NCBI GenBank assembly: GCA_016550425.1
Contig: JABXGS010000120.1
Span: forward strand, 1-64,000
Length of the DNA: 64,000 nt
From: an archaeon
GTDB taxonomy: Archaea > Asgardarchaeota > Hermodarchaeia > Hermodarchaeales > Hermodarchaeaceae
Reading direction: 5' to 3'
In this document: in pieces, positions 16,649 to 26,083 of the stretch
How the letters are laid out: every line of letters starts with the position of its first letter
How positions within the stretch are numbered: position 1 is the stretch's first letter
Translations under genes and position numbers: made by a program
Notes under the pieces: generated by a model
The model's input: the letters and a program-made list of their open reading frames with translations, nothing else
What the model was told of the DNA's origin: nothing
Database searches by the model: none

Positions 16649-17266
16649 GTGCAAAACGACTCCCTCTTATTGGAAAAGGTTCGTTCAAAACGAAAAAGCT
16701 TGGTGGCCTTTATCACATTAACCGTCTTTGCGTTTTTACTCGTCTTCATCGGAGTTAAAGGCTTCTTAGATCGGGCCTTTATGGAACTCTACTTTGGTCA
16801 ATTTTTACCGCCTGAATTAATTGCTCTTCTCCCGGCATTCACCTTAGCTCAATTACACGACATCGGTATCCTTCTCGCTTCAATAGGGCTGGTCTTTCTG
16901 TACCTACCCATTACCCTAACTCTAGTGATTATCGAGAAATCGGATGAGTCCTCGCCTCATATTTACAGTCGGTTTATCCATTTTCTGTGCTATTCTGATT
17001 TCCTAAAGATTCTCGGGTTCTTTGGATTATTTTTGGCAAGCACAGGCGTTTGGTTTTGCATGCATCAGGCTTTCCTCTACCAGGGGGAATATCTCAAAGG
17101 CACTTTGCCATCAAACATCTACATCTTTCTCACCTTTGAAATTCCACCCTTATTCCTACACTTAATTGGAAATCTCTTTGTAAATATTGGACTCATTACC
17201 ATCATTGCGGTTAGCGCCATTAAGGTAATCCTAGGTCTACTAACTCGACAGCGGAGGATAGCATAA
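16649..17266 (+). CDS. Four-helix membrane protein, first of an internally repeated pair
   Basis: 205 residues, GTG start, no family recognised. It reads as two similar halves, each a helix, an outer loop with aromatic and acidic residues, and a second helix with the same signature. The signatures are LHDIGILLASIGLVFLY in the first half and LHLIGNLFVNIGLITII in the second. The stop overlaps the ATG of the next gene (TAATG), so the pair is translationally coupled. The neighbour has the same two-unit design, giving four copies of the unit across the operon. Function unknown; small membrane sensors or channel components are possible but unsupported. Confidence 0.72.
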   Translation: MQNDSLLLEKVRSKRKSLVAFITLTVFAFLLVFIGVKGFLDRAFMELYFGQFLPPELIALLPAFTLAQLHDIGILLASIGLVFLYLPITLTLVIIEKSDESSPHIYSRFIHFLCYSDFLKILGFFGLFLASTGVWFCMHQAFLYQGEYLKGTLPSNIYIFLTFEIPPLFLHLIGNLFVNIGLITIIAVSAIKVILGLLTRQRRIA

Positions 17267-17877
17267 TGGCGAACATCCGATGGGAACGATGGCGACGCTG
17301 GTTTAATCGTATTCGAACGGTTAAGCAGGACTGGATCTTTTATGCGTTAGCTTTTATTCCCCTCTTTCTCATCAGTTTCGCCGTCTGGATATGCCTTGAC
17401 GAAGCCATCTTTGCTTTACGCTACCGAATCGAAATTCAGTGGTCTCTCTTTCCCTACTTTCGCATCTTCCCCGACATCTGGCACTTTTTGGGGCTCTTTT
17501 TGTTTATTTTAGGCATGATCTTCATGGGGTTCACCTTACTCCTTAATCGAAGCTCCGAACCTGAAACTAAAACAGAGCATGTCCAATGGTTTCGATTAAT
17601 ACGGCAACTCAGACAATGGTTAAGCAAAACTCCAGTTCTAGTGGTTCTCGGTCTAATCGGTCTCGTTAGCCTAGGAGTCGCTATTGGATGTATGTATTTC
17701 GCGTTTAATTCTCAAATACTCTGCTCGCTAGTGAGCCCAGGAATTCCTTGTTTCACCAATCTGTTTGGCCTGATTACAATTGAATCCCTTTTCCTACATC
17801 AAATTGGCGATGTCTTAGTGGCCATCGGGTTGATCTTCATTTTCCTTGTTATCATTGGTGAACGCAGCGAAGACTAA
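17266..17877 (+). CDS. Four-helix membrane protein, second of an internally repeated pair
   Basis: 203 residues and a paralogue of the preceding gene. A basic N-terminus (RWERWRRWFNR) precedes two helix-loop-helix units. Their second helices read WHFLGLFLFILGMIFMG and LHQIGDVLVAIGLIFIF, matching the signature in the upstream protein. A GGAGG eight bases before the ATG, inside the end of the upstream gene, gives a clear ribosome site. The loops contain Cys pairs (for example ILCSLVSPGIPC) not seen in the first protein. Function unknown. Confidence 0.75.
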   Translation: MANIRWERWRRWFNRIRTVKQDWIFYALAFIPLFLISFAVWICLDEAIFALRYRIEIQWSLFPYFRIFPDIWHFLGLFLFILGMIFMGFTLLLNRSSEPETKTEHVQWFRLIRQLRQWLSKTPVLVVLGLIGLVSLGVAIGCMYFAFNSQILCSLVSPGIPCFTNLFGLITIESLFLHQIGDVLVAIGLIFIFLVIIGERSED

Positions 17878-17896
17878 TCTTAATTTCACATCGCAG

Positions 17897-18262
17897 CTAT
17901 GAAACCATAGCCTCAATACCCCGTAGACGAAGATAACTCGCCTGCAACCGTAATTCCGCTGCAAGCTGGGTATCTCCACTGTTATCATACATCTTAGCAA
18001 TTTTTTCCAATGTATCCGCGGCTTTTGAGAAGTCTTCATCACCCAGGCTGGTCTGAACTTGCCATTCAAAACAGGCTAATGCTTGGGTTTCATATTTCCG
18101 CGGTGATCGGTTGATTTTTCGGGCTAGCTTTGCGGCTCGCTCAAAGAGCATACCTGCTGCATAATAATTATTTTGGCTCTTCTTTTTTCGTGCTTCGCGG
18201 ACATAGCTGCGTATTTTCGCAGCATACTCTTCGCTACTCAAGCTCTCCACAACTGGGTTCAC
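17897..18262 (-). CDS. Small helical TPR/alpha-SNAP-like protein
   Basis: 121 residues, all helical, with Ala-rich amphipathic repeats: YAAGMLFERAAKLARKI, then a QALACFEWQVQTSLGDEDFSKAADTLEKIAKMY pattern, then AAELRLQASYLRLRG. This is the spacing of tetratricopeptide or alpha-SNAP-like helical hairpins, so it is probably a protein-interaction module. The start is a GTG. A TATATA at about 18286-18294 lies roughly 24 bp upstream, suggesting a leaderless message. It is convergent with the membrane pair. Confidence 0.68.
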   Translation of the reverse strand: MNPVVESLSSEEYAAKIRSYVREARKKKSQNNYYAAGMLFERAAKLARKINRSPRKYETQALACFEWQVQTSLGDEDFSKAADTLEKIAKMYDNSGDTQLAAELRLQASYLRLRGIEAMVS

Positions 18263-18396
18263 AGGCTGAATCGCCTACCCTACCCAGATATATACAGTAT
18301 AAAACAGGGCATAAGTGTTTCTAACCTTCCCAGGCTCAAAATATGTGAGCCAGAAATTGAGATGAATCGTTGAGGGAAATGATATCTTACAATATG

Positions 18397-19851
18397 TTAG
18401 GTAAAGCTAAGTTGAGTAATCTGTTTAAGGAAAGGTTGTGGATCGAGGGGAAATTTTGAGATGGGAAATTCAGCTCGGGTCTCTGCAAGTTCGGCAATAT
18501 ATTTTCCGGCACGGGGCTCCTCCCACCATGCTTCTCCAAACTCTTCAAGTAGAATGTGCTGGATTTGTGTCTTTCTCACTGAAGCCATTAAATAGCTGGG
18601 ATTATAGAGAATCTGTTGGACGTTAATTGGATAGAGAAGCCAATAATTTCCGGGGATTTCTATGTAAAAGCGACGCGTGAGATTTTCCCATCGAGACGAT
18701 GCTTGTTCAAAGGATAAACCCTCCTTCCAGAAGGATAGCTTCATTAAGCTATTAGCAGCAAGGAAAACAGTGAAGAAAAGCCCTGAAGCCCTACTACGGT
18801 CAAAACAATCATTGATGACTTCGGAGGGTAATCCAAGTTCTTTAGTGAGATATAATCGGTTATCAAGTATTCCATCAATGAGGAACGAGAAAGTTTCAGC
18901 CACACTAAGGGGAACCGCGTGACGCTTCCAAAAAGGATCCTTCGAGTTAGCACAAAGTGCATGAATACTATGTCCAAATTCATGAAATACAGAAACAAAG
19001 GCTCCTAATGGATTAGATGGATTGTTAATAACTCGGATATCCTCTGGAATGCGAACCTCAACACACACAGCATGAGGGTGTTTCCTAGGTCTGTCTTCAG
19101 AATCGATTTTTATCCCTTCAACGCTAAAACCAAGTCTCTTCAAAGTTCTTTTCACATGAACTAACGGATCAAGACCTCTCAGATGGTTGTTGAGAGGTTG
19201 TTGAACGTGGTATTGAAAAAATACATGATCGTCTTGGGGGCTAAATGGTTCACCTTTTATTTCCTGACAGTAATGTTCGGCTGCTTGAAGAAGGGGTTTT
19301 CGTGCCTTTTCAGCTAGTTGAGTAATTAGTCTTGTAAGTGTGGAATATTGGATTTGCTCTTTTTCCAAATAAATATCCAATGGGTTTTCGTTGTAGCGCT
19401 CACATATCTCTCGCTGAGCGGTGAACTGTTGTTCTACACATGGAATGAGTTCAGGGGCTTGTTCAACGAAGGAGTCAAAAGCTACCTTGAGTGCTGACCA
19501 ATCTGTTGTTTGAATTCTGAATTTGCCCCAATTCAACAAGTTAACTGGTTTCCCATCTAATTGAACTTCTGGTGTTGAGATTTTTTCATACTCTTTTGTA
19601 AATTGAAGGATATAGGGGAGCCCAATTACGTTCCCTAGATTTTCGAGCATCAATAAATAAAATGGGCGTGGACTAATTGATTGTTCTAATGCGGTTTCAG
19701 CTAATTCTTTTCCTTTCATGGCTGTTTGAAATAATAAAGTTTCATCAAAGGGTAACCCCGCATATTGTTTGTACAACTGGTCCATTACCGTTGCATACAA
19801 ATCCTCTGTTTGTTTTTCTATTTCATCAAAAGATAGCAAAAATGAAACCAC
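18397..19851 (-). CDS. M3 family zinc metallopeptidase (oligoendopeptidase-like)
   Basis: 484 residues. The zinc site is HEFGHSIH near residue 289, in the family context FVSVFHEFGHSIHALC, with the third ligand probably the Glu of SVAETFSFL about 25 residues later. The helical N-terminal half and the Arg/Tyr-rich C-terminal segment (YLMASVRKTQIQHILLEEFG) match M3 enzymes, which cut short peptides in the cytoplasm. It is about 100 residues shorter than classical oligoendopeptidase F (about 600). No signal peptide. No clear operon partner. Confidence 0.9.
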   Translation of the reverse strand: MVSFLLSFDEIEKQTEDLYATVMDQLYKQYAGLPFDETLLFQTAMKGKELAETALEQSISPRPFYLLMLENLGNVIGLPYILQFTKEYEKISTPEVQLDGKPVNLLNWGKFRIQTTDWSALKVAFDSFVEQAPELIPCVEQQFTAQREICERYNENPLDIYLEKEQIQYSTLTRLITQLAEKARKPLLQAAEHYCQEIKGEPFSPQDDHVFFQYHVQQPLNNHLRGLDPLVHVKRTLKRLGFSVEGIKIDSEDRPRKHPHAVCVEVRIPEDIRVINNPSNPLGAFVSVFHEFGHSIHALCANSKDPFWKRHAVPLSVAETFSFLIDGILDNRLYLTKELGLPSEVINDCFDRSRASGLFFTVFLAANSLMKLSFWKEGLSFEQASSRWENLTRRFYIEIPGNYWLLYPINVQQILYNPSYLMASVRKTQIQHILLEEFGEAWWEEPRAGKYIAELAETRAEFPISKFPLDPQPFLKQITQLSFT

Positions 19852-20172
19852 TCCAGATTTACAATCAGCTCGTTAGCTGATTTGAATATCGTGTAGACCA
19901 AAGCTTTGTCGAGGTATTTAATTTTTCACTACCAGACCTTGAAAAATTGTATGCTTGCCAGTTGTCAAAGAATTTTTGAATTAAGAGCCTTCCTGCATGC
20001 TTTCTTTGATGAGATATGGACCATTCTTGAAAACTATTGGTGATGTGCCTCTCTGAACATGCAGTAGGGTGCCATAAACCGTTTGGACTTGCTCTTTTAG
20101 AAAGGAGACGGAGAGAGAGGAATGATGCACTACATGGTGCAAAAATCAGTTTTTCCGTTAGAATCACAAAGA
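19852..20172. other. Intergenic region
   Basis: About 320 bp between two minus-strand genes. Open frames here have unlikely composition and no ribosome site. I see nothing firm except the presumed promoter of the M3 peptidase. Confidence 0.4.
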
Positions 20173-21105
20173 TTAAGACTCAAAAAGGGTTTCCAGGTGG
20201 TTCCGGCACAACCCAGGAAATTTTCGTTGAGGAAACATGACCATCGATTGAACAATCATACTGTAATGAGATTCTTTGAGTTCAGAGTCGATGGCTTCAA
20301 CTTGATGTAGATTGTCAACCGCAAAATCGAGAAGCAGTGTTGGTTCATTAGTAAGCAGATACGAAGTCCAGTATTCCAAAGGGTATTCTTGTGTAAGCCA
20401 AGTAACCACCTGTTTGGGCGTGGTTGTCTCAATGTTGTACCGGAATCGACTTCGAAATTCAATCTGGCCAGCAAAACTTCGGAGCCATTCAAGTGAAAAC
20501 CGTAGCATCGAGGTTTCCTGAAATTCATATAGGATGCTCCGCACCCGCTTGGCTGACATTTTCGTTTGTCGAGCGATATTGACGATTGGCATTCGTGGAT
20601 TCTCACGGAGGCAGCGCAAAACTTCCAATTGCATAGGGGAAAGGTGAAATTCGAATCCTTTTGGTTTGATTAAAGACTCGGTAGTGCTGTGGGGGTGCAT
20701 TTGGATGGCGTCGTGTATCTCAACATGGGAGACACGATCAATTCCCCTGAGGAACTGACCAAAATTCACTGTACCCATTTTCCCTCGAACTTCGGCTTCA
20801 ACATCGTAGTTTCCATCGGCTAAACGCGACACTAATCGCACAACTGGACTTTCGCCAATCCAGTTGATGAAGGCTAGAGTATCTTCGGAGCCCAATGTGG
20901 TAACCTCGGCGATGACAAGATGAACGCCAAGAATTTCGGGATTGAGCTCTACGGTGAAACGTTGAATGACACCTAAGTCCTTCAGTTTATTAATTCGACT
21001 GCGAACGGTTTTACTTGACACGCCGAGTTTTCGAGCTAGCACTCGATAAGACTGACGACAATTAGCTTCTAATTCGGCAATGATGCCCTTATCAACCAAG
21101 TCCAC
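20173..21105 (-). CDS. Double-HTH Lrp/AsnC-type regulator
   Basis: About 310 residues. The N-terminal HTH reads IIAELEANCRQSYRVLARKL followed by VSSKTVRSRINKLKDLGVI. An AsnC-like effector domain comes next (FTVELNPEILGVHLVIAEV). A second winged HTH starts near residue 165 (PMQLEVLRCLRENPRMPIVN, then TKMSAKRVRSILYEF), then a second effector-like half. This HTH-sensor-HTH-sensor plan is shared with the gene at 29.6 kb and differs from single-unit Lrp proteins. The GTG at 21105 is preferred because GGAG lies seven bases upstream; the TTG at 21120 is less likely. Target genes unknown. Confidence 0.82.
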   Translation of the reverse strand: MDLVDKGIIAELEANCRQSYRVLARKLGVSSKTVRSRINKLKDLGVIQRFTVELNPEILGVHLVIAEVTTLGSEDTLAFINWIGESPVVRLVSRLADGNYDVEAEVRGKMGTVNFGQFLRGIDRVSHVEIHDAIQMHPHSTTESLIKPKGFEFHLSPMQLEVLRCLRENPRMPIVNIARQTKMSAKRVRSILYEFQETSMLRFSLEWLRSFAGQIEFRSRFRYNIETTTPKQVVTWLTQEYPLEYWTSYLLTNEPTLLLDFAVDNLHQVEAIDSELKESHYSMIVQSMVMFPQRKFPGLCRNHLETLFES

Positions 21106-21222
21106 AGACGAACTCCCCAAAGGTCCGTACTGAGGTGATTTGCTGTATAAGATGTATTTATCAGTTCACTTTCAGATCCACTGAGCTCGTTTCGATGGAT
21201 GAACTGAATTTTACAACACCCG

Positions 21223-21657
21223 CTAGTTGACCTTGAGTTTGGGTGGCTTACACTGGGCGAATAGCGCTTTGCTTGGCTCTTTCGTAAGATTGTATGAAGC
21301 AATCCATACGCCCTCGTCACTGAAAAAATCTAAATTAAACCCAGCAGCTTGAAGGTTGAGGATATAGCGAAAGAGTATAATCATTTCTTCTAGCGACAAA
21401 CGTAGTTCTGATTGATTAGGAGAAGAGAACTTATTGGAAGAGAGATTGGCATTGAGCCCCCATATCCGCTCCGGGAGTGTAATTTCGACTTCCAAGCGAA
21501 CAGGGCTAGATTTTTGGGGTTTACGGACGAGGAGGATTCGGATTCGATCAGTTTCGTGAATCGGAACTGCCTTTTCGATAACGCCAATTTGAGCCAAATC
21601 AGGACCACGAATGGAACACAGCTTCCGGTATTCCTTGATCAAATCCGAATACCTCAT
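21223..21657 (-). CDS. Hypothetical protein, 144 residues
   Basis: No family recognised. The ATG at 21657 (MRYSDLIKEYRKLC) is chosen because GGAG lies about ten bases upstream; the upstream in-frame extension has unlikely composition. The protein looks like a mixed alpha/beta cytoplasmic domain: strands around IRILLVRK and VRLEVEITLPERIWG, then a helix (SLEEMIILFRYILNLQAAG) and a final strand pair (FNLDFFSDEGVWIASYNL). It lies just upstream of the double-HTH regulator on the same strand, with about 117 bp between them. Confidence 0.62.
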   Translation of the reverse strand: MRYSDLIKEYRKLCSIRGPDLAQIGVIEKAVPIHETDRIRILLVRKPQKSSPVRLEVEITLPERIWGLNANLSSNKFSSPNQSELRLSLEEMIILFRYILNLQAAGFNLDFFSDEGVWIASYNLTKEPSKALFAQCKPPKLKVN

Positions 21658-21999
21658 GTCATCTTGACTCCTTGCCGGGTCACCCCTCCAATTGTGTTCG
21701 GATAAACGTGCATTAGAGTTGGGTTTGGTCAAATTTCTATTGACGGGTCCCAGAGGAGTCTCAAAAGTGCCCCAAATCCATCGAAATAAGATGAATGTGG
21801 GACAGAGTCGAGTAAAAACGGAACCACACACTCAGGTGTGCCAGAAACCTTTGAGACCAGCCTTCTTATATGCTGTAGCCATAAAGACCACCACCAATCC
21901 AGAATGGTTCTCAGCCAAACCTAATCATTGAAACACCGAAAAAAAGTGGTGGGGGACACCTCACCAGTATTAGAGGGTCCCGATATTTTTACAGGTTTA

Positions 22000-22626
22000 C
22001 TAATAATATTCGATAATGAAATAGCTATTTGGGAGACCAAACGTCGATAGATAGTCATTCCAATTGAAGATTTCTACCCATTCATCTGTGTCATGGTTGT
22101 ATTCATATTCTATGAAATTGAATACGTGATAGCCTTCTGAGATTTCACCTGGTTTGAAAGAAGTTCCCACACGGAACGTATATGCGCCTTCACGTACACC
22201 ATCCTCATCCTCATCCCAAAGGGGATTGTAAACCACAGGTGTCACTGTTCCCTCGTATACGTCGTCATCGATATAGAATTCAATTCGATAGTCATGCTTA
22301 TAGTACTTCTTCATTTCCACAAAGTTGTCAACTTCATCCGGCAACATGTAATAGCTGTGACCCATTGCGAGATATTCATCACCATTGAATATCGGATCCC
22401 AAGGAACGAGAGGAGCGCATGTAAACAAGCTGATGGCACGGTCGACATAATTTTCATACACCCGGATAAAAGCAGCGTTATAGTTTGCAGGACTAATTCC
22501 TGAATTGGGGTTCCGAAGAAAGCTATTGATTTCACCATAGTTCGCAGATGCTCGTGGAATCATGGTTAAACAGAGGACACAAGCGAGTGTGATAGCGAGT
22601 AGTGTTACTTTTGAATTTCGAAGCAT
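22000..22626 (-). CDS. Secreted hypothetical protein
   Basis: 208 residues starting with a clear signal peptide (VTLLAITLACVLCLTMIPRASA). The mature part is rich in Tyr, Asn, Asp and Glu and has a DEDEDGVREG stretch. It appears beta-rich and has no C-terminal anchor, so it is probably released or held by another protein. A GGAGG nine bases before the ATG confirms the start. No family recognised. Confidence 0.72.
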   Translation of the reverse strand: MLRNSKVTLLAITLACVLCLTMIPRASANYGEINSFLRNPNSGISPANYNAAFIRVYENYVDRAISLFTCAPLVPWDPIFNGDEYLAMGHSYYMLPDEVDNFVEMKKYYKHDYRIEFYIDDDVYEGTVTPVVYNPLWDEDEDGVREGAYTFRVGTSFKPGEISEGYHVFNFIEYEYNHDTDEWVEIFNWNDYLSTFGLPNSYFIIEYY

Positions 22627-22805
22627 TGAATCATCCCTCCAAGTTGATTCGTTGATTTTTCAACGACCACGCAGGATTCGTCTGGACACTATTTAACAAC
22701 GCGGGTCTTAGCTAGGGTGCAAAACGGTTGAAAAATCCATCAATTGCAGAGAAAATTAGGACATTATCGTTCCAGAATGGTTCAATAATTGGAGGCAGAT
22801 CAGGA
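22627..22805. other. Intergenic region before the pseudogene remnant
   Basis: No gene supported. It contains the ribosome site and promoter of the secreted protein on the minus strand. The remainder of the 22.6-23.4 kb gap holds the methyltransferase remnant and the promoter of the UspA gene. Confidence 0.4.
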
Positions 22806-23123
22806 TTAGTTCAAATTGGTTGGTGGGGAACGGTATAGATAGAGTTGATGTCTTTTATGAACTGTTTCTGGTTGCCAACCCTCGAAGGCGTAAATGTGTA
22901 ATACGATTCGCGTGCCTGGTTGCAGCAGTTCGAGAAGTTTGGCTTTAGGCTTCTGATTCATGGCGTGACGTGGGAAGACGGTCACCAGAGATGCGTCGCT
23001 TAGATTATGATGGAAGAAGTTCCCGCGTATAACCGTAACTTAGTCCTCTAATCCGCGTTTCAGGATGACCTGGCGTGGTCAGGCAACCCGAAGCGGATCA
23101 GCTTCAATACCCACAGCTGTTGT
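22806..23123 (-). pseudogene. Remnant of a class I SAM-dependent methyltransferase
   Basis: Reading the minus strand in one frame gives a recognisable methyltransferase tail. It has AVGIEADPLRVA (acidic loop that binds the SAM ribose), then VTVIRGNFFHHNLSDASLV, then TVFPRHAMNQKPKAKLLELL, then QPGTRIVLHIYAFEGWQPE. The frame is broken by TGA at 23079-23081 and TAA at 23040-23042, and the N-terminal part with the GxGxG loop is missing upstream. No shift of frame is needed, so decay seems recent. The family resembles archaeal protein or small-molecule methyltransferases with a C-terminal RxxS/LH(D/I)F strand. Confidence 0.7.
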
Positions 23124-23431
23124 TCAGTACTCTTAAGCTGGTAAATTTGTCAACAAATTGTTCGACGAATTAAAGTAACGAGCGCCTTGATGTTTACTTT
23201 GATATGATCTCTTAGCTAACCTATTCTAGAAACAGATAATATCTCGTGTTTCTTTTTGAAAAAAATCGAGAAACGACACTATCGTTTAATTGCAAACATT
23301 TTGTAGGAACCGTGTCTGTTGTTAGTACTGAAAGTCTTTATAACCCCTTTTAGTATTACACTTCAAATCCGTCTTTAATAGAAAGATTAGAACACATTGT
23401 TTCTTGACACAGATTTGGGAGCAGATTATTC

Positions 23432-24316
23432 ATGAGTTTTTTGTTCTCTGAAGAATGGAAAGAACCTAAGATGCAACGCGTTCTTGTTCCGATTCAAGGA
23501 TTTCCCGCTGAAGTGAATGCCATTAACCTTGCCTTCTACTTGGCAGAATATTCAAAGGCAACAATTTCCGTCTTACATTGCCAAGAACACTTTAGTCAAA
23601 CCAGTGAATACTGGCTTAATCGCTTATCAGGGCACGTTAAATCGCTTTCTGTTCTTTTGCAAGTTCCGTTTAATTTTGAGGAAATAACGCGGTTTCGAGC
23701 TTCGGATGCTATTCTGAAATCAAGTCATAAACAAGAATGCGATTTGATTATCATGTCAGCCGCACAAAGACCTGGTTACAAGTACATATTCGGATCAACA
23801 GCGCGTCGCGTAGCAAGGAAAACCGAAGTACCCCTACTAGTTATTGCATCATGGTTAGAGGATTTTGCTAAACATCAAGAACCAGTACTTCGAAAAATCC
23901 TGATTCCAATTCGTAGTAAACGTCAAGACTTCTCAGCCCTCCATTTAGCTGCGGCGTTGAAGAGAAGTTCTGCGGCAAAAACCGCTGAGCTTATTGCATT
24001 GAATATTACCCTCTTACCTCTTGTAACAAGTTTGACAGCAACAGATGCACCTGAGATCCAGCTTGAACGAGAACGCTTTATTGAGGATGTGACGAGTTTT
24101 TCTAGCCAAACTGGCATCAACATTAGACCTAAACACGTAGCAGCTAGGACGCTTAGTAATGCAGCCATTGAGATTGCAACCGAAGAACAAGTTGATCTCA
24201 TTATTTTAGGCACCCATCAGAAACCACACCGATTTGGTGGTTTTCTAGGTAGAGTATCGCGCAAAATTGCAACTGAATCTAACGCGGCGGTTGTCATGAT
24301 TTTTGGAAAAGGATAG
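23432..24316 (+). CDS. Tandem universal stress protein (UspA) domains
   Basis: 294 residues forming two Usp domains, about residues 14-145 and 152-293. Each starts with a (V/I)LxPI strand (RVLVPIQGF; KILIPIRSK) and ends with an ATP-site-like segment (IFGSTARRVARKTEVPLLVI; FLGRVSRKIATESNAAVVMI). The Gly spacing is only partly like the ATP-binding G-x2-G-x9-G-S/T motif. The permease gene follows 30 bp downstream. Usp domains are often coupled to APC transporters, so this one may regulate the permease. TATA-like CTTTATAACC lies about 90 bp upstream. Confidence 0.9.
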   Translation: MSFLFSEEWKEPKMQRVLVPIQGFPAEVNAINLAFYLAEYSKATISVLHCQEHFSQTSEYWLNRLSGHVKSLSVLLQVPFNFEEITRFRASDAILKSSHKQECDLIIMSAAQRPGYKYIFGSTARRVARKTEVPLLVIASWLEDFAKHQEPVLRKILIPIRSKRQDFSALHLAAALKRSSAAKTAELIALNITLLPLVTSLTATDAPEIQLERERFIEDVTSFSSQTGINIRPKHVAARTLSNAAIEIATEEQVDLIILGTHQKPHRFGGFLGRVSRKIATESNAAVVMIFGKG

Positions 24317-24346
24317 CCAGGGAAAACAATTCCGAGCTGAGGAAAA

Positions 24347-25783
24347 ATGACTACAACAACACAAAAGCGCCAAGAAGAAAAAGAACAAGTAAGTCTGGTT
24401 AGAACACTTGGGTTTTGGGGGAGTTTTGGCATGGGATTTGCTGATATTGGGGCAGATATTTTCTTAGCTCTTGGCGTCGTTGTTGCCTGGGCGATGGGTG
24501 CAGCCCCCCTTGCATTTCTCATCGCCTCGATATTATATGCGTGTACAGGTCTCAGCTATACTGAGCTAGCATCCACTTATCCGATTGCTGGTGGAGGGTC
24601 TGTATATGCGAGGAAGGCATTTGGAGACATCGCAGGCTTCATTGCGGGATGGGGACTACTTCTTGATTATACCATCTGTATCCCTCTATTCGCCCTAATC
24701 GCCATTGGTTACCTAGGCTTTTTCTTTCCAACCATTATCTTCGCACATATCTTAATCGGATTATTTCCCATCAGCGTGATGGGTCTCATAGCAGCTATTC
24801 TCGTGGTTTTTCTAATCTTCTTAAATTATCTAGGAATTCGAGAAAGTGCAAACCTAAATATCATCTTTGTAATTCTCTGCCTTGTAGGGCTCGGTCTCTT
24901 ATTGGGTATTGGCTTTTTCACGGTATGGAATTGGGCATTTCTCCTAGGGCAAATTCAATGGGGTGTGACTCCCACACTTAGCAGTTTTCTTTACTCCATC
25001 AGTGTTGCCACCGTAAGTTTCATCGGACTAGAATCTATTTCAGAAGCTGCCGAAGAGACGAAAAATCCTGGAAAAACCATTACACGTTCAACGCTTGCCC
25101 TTATAGTGTGTATAATTTTCTTCACAGTGGTTGTGTCCCTTCTTGCATTGGGCGTTGTCCCATGGCCACTCATTGCCGAAGGAACCGCTAATCCCTTGGC
25201 CGTTGTTGCAAGCTATCTACCTTGGGCTTTTATTCTTGCACCTTTCATTGCGATTATTGGTGTAACAATTAGTTATGTTAGTGCAAATTCGGGAATCGTG
25301 GGTGTAAGCCGAGTATCGTATGAGATGAGCCGCTCTAAGCTCATTCCTCAATGGTTTAATAAATTACATCCAAAATATCGTACACCGTACCGGAGTATAA
25401 TTCTCTTCTCTGCAATTGGTGTGGGGCTTGCATTTCTCGGTGATCTAAATCTACTGGTTGACTTGTATGCCTTTGGTGCTCTGATAAGCTACATCATGGT
25501 GAATCTCGCTTTGATTCAACTCCGAAATACACAGCCTAATATACAACGAGCATGGCGCGTGCCAGGTACGATCAGCATACCGTGGCGTAAAGGCAAAAAA
25601 ATTGAAGTACCCCTACCAGCAGCGATTGGCGTTATTTCATGTTTTGCTGTGTGGTTGATTGTTGTCTCGTTTAAAGAATTCGGACGCTTGGCAGGACTTG
25701 TCTGGTTTCTAATAGGCTTCTTGGTCTATGTGATTTATCGGAAATCTCGTGGTTTGTCACTACGAACCCTAAAATCTACATAA
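24347..25783 (+). CDS. APC superfamily amino acid permease
   Basis: 478 residues with about 12 helices. The first helix reads GFGMGFADIGADIF, near the substrate-binding glycines of APC carriers. IGLESISEAAEETKNPGKTI is the family signature before helix 7. The end is basic and cytoplasmic. The substrate is not predictable. It is in an operon with the tandem UspA gene, and a stress-protein domain next to or fused with such permeases is a recurring arrangement. Confidence 0.92.
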   Translation: MTTTTQKRQEEKEQVSLVRTLGFWGSFGMGFADIGADIFLALGVVVAWAMGAAPLAFLIASILYACTGLSYTELASTYPIAGGGSVYARKAFGDIAGFIAGWGLLLDYTICIPLFALIAIGYLGFFFPTIIFAHILIGLFPISVMGLIAAILVVFLIFLNYLGIRESANLNIIFVILCLVGLGLLLGIGFFTVWNWAFLLGQIQWGVTPTLSSFLYSISVATVSFIGLESISEAAEETKNPGKTITRSTLALIVCIIFFTVVVSLLALGVVPWPLIAEGTANPLAVVASYLPWAFILAPFIAIIGVTISYVSANSGIVGVSRVSYEMSRSKLIPQWFNKLHPKYRTPYRSIILFSAIGVGLAFLGDLNLLVDLYAFGALISYIMVNLALIQLRNTQPNIQRAWRVPGTISIPWRKGKKIEVPLPAAIGVISCFAVWLIVVSFKEFGRLAGLVWFLIGFLVYVIYRKSRGLSLRTLKST

Positions 25784-26083
25784 GAATTGCTGGTCTTCAG
25801 GGAATTAGTATTTGTCCATCTCTTTGTCTAAGAATGACATCATGATTGGTCGTTCAAGAAGGCGCAAATAACTTCAAAGGAATGCACTCCTTTGCACCCT
25901 TCATTGGTAATGGAAACATCAAAGACATTAGCTACTAGACCGGAAAATAGGAATGTTTAGTGTTTCCAAACCTATGAAAATTCGATCATATAAAATCCAT
26001 CATAGAATTCTAATGGCGTATGTTCTGTAACCACCTCTCAGATCACTAACCGTCTCTGTCTCGATTGATCGTAGTCTTTATTG
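25784..26083. other. Intergenic region between convergent genes
   Basis: About 300 bp after the permease. It contains a perfect small inverted repeat, CAAAGGA (25875-25881) and TCCTTTG (25888-25894) around six bases, about 90 bp past the permease stop. No T-run follows, so a terminator role is uncertain. No gene seen. Confidence 0.4.

Noticed and set aside
19865..20167. A 100-residue minus-strand frame as a gene
   Set aside because: Composition is not protein-like, there is no ribosome site, and no domain pattern is visible.
23040..23081. Selenocysteine at the TGA of the methyltransferase remnant
   Set aside because: A second stop (TAA) follows in the same frame and the N-terminal half is missing, so decay is the better explanation.
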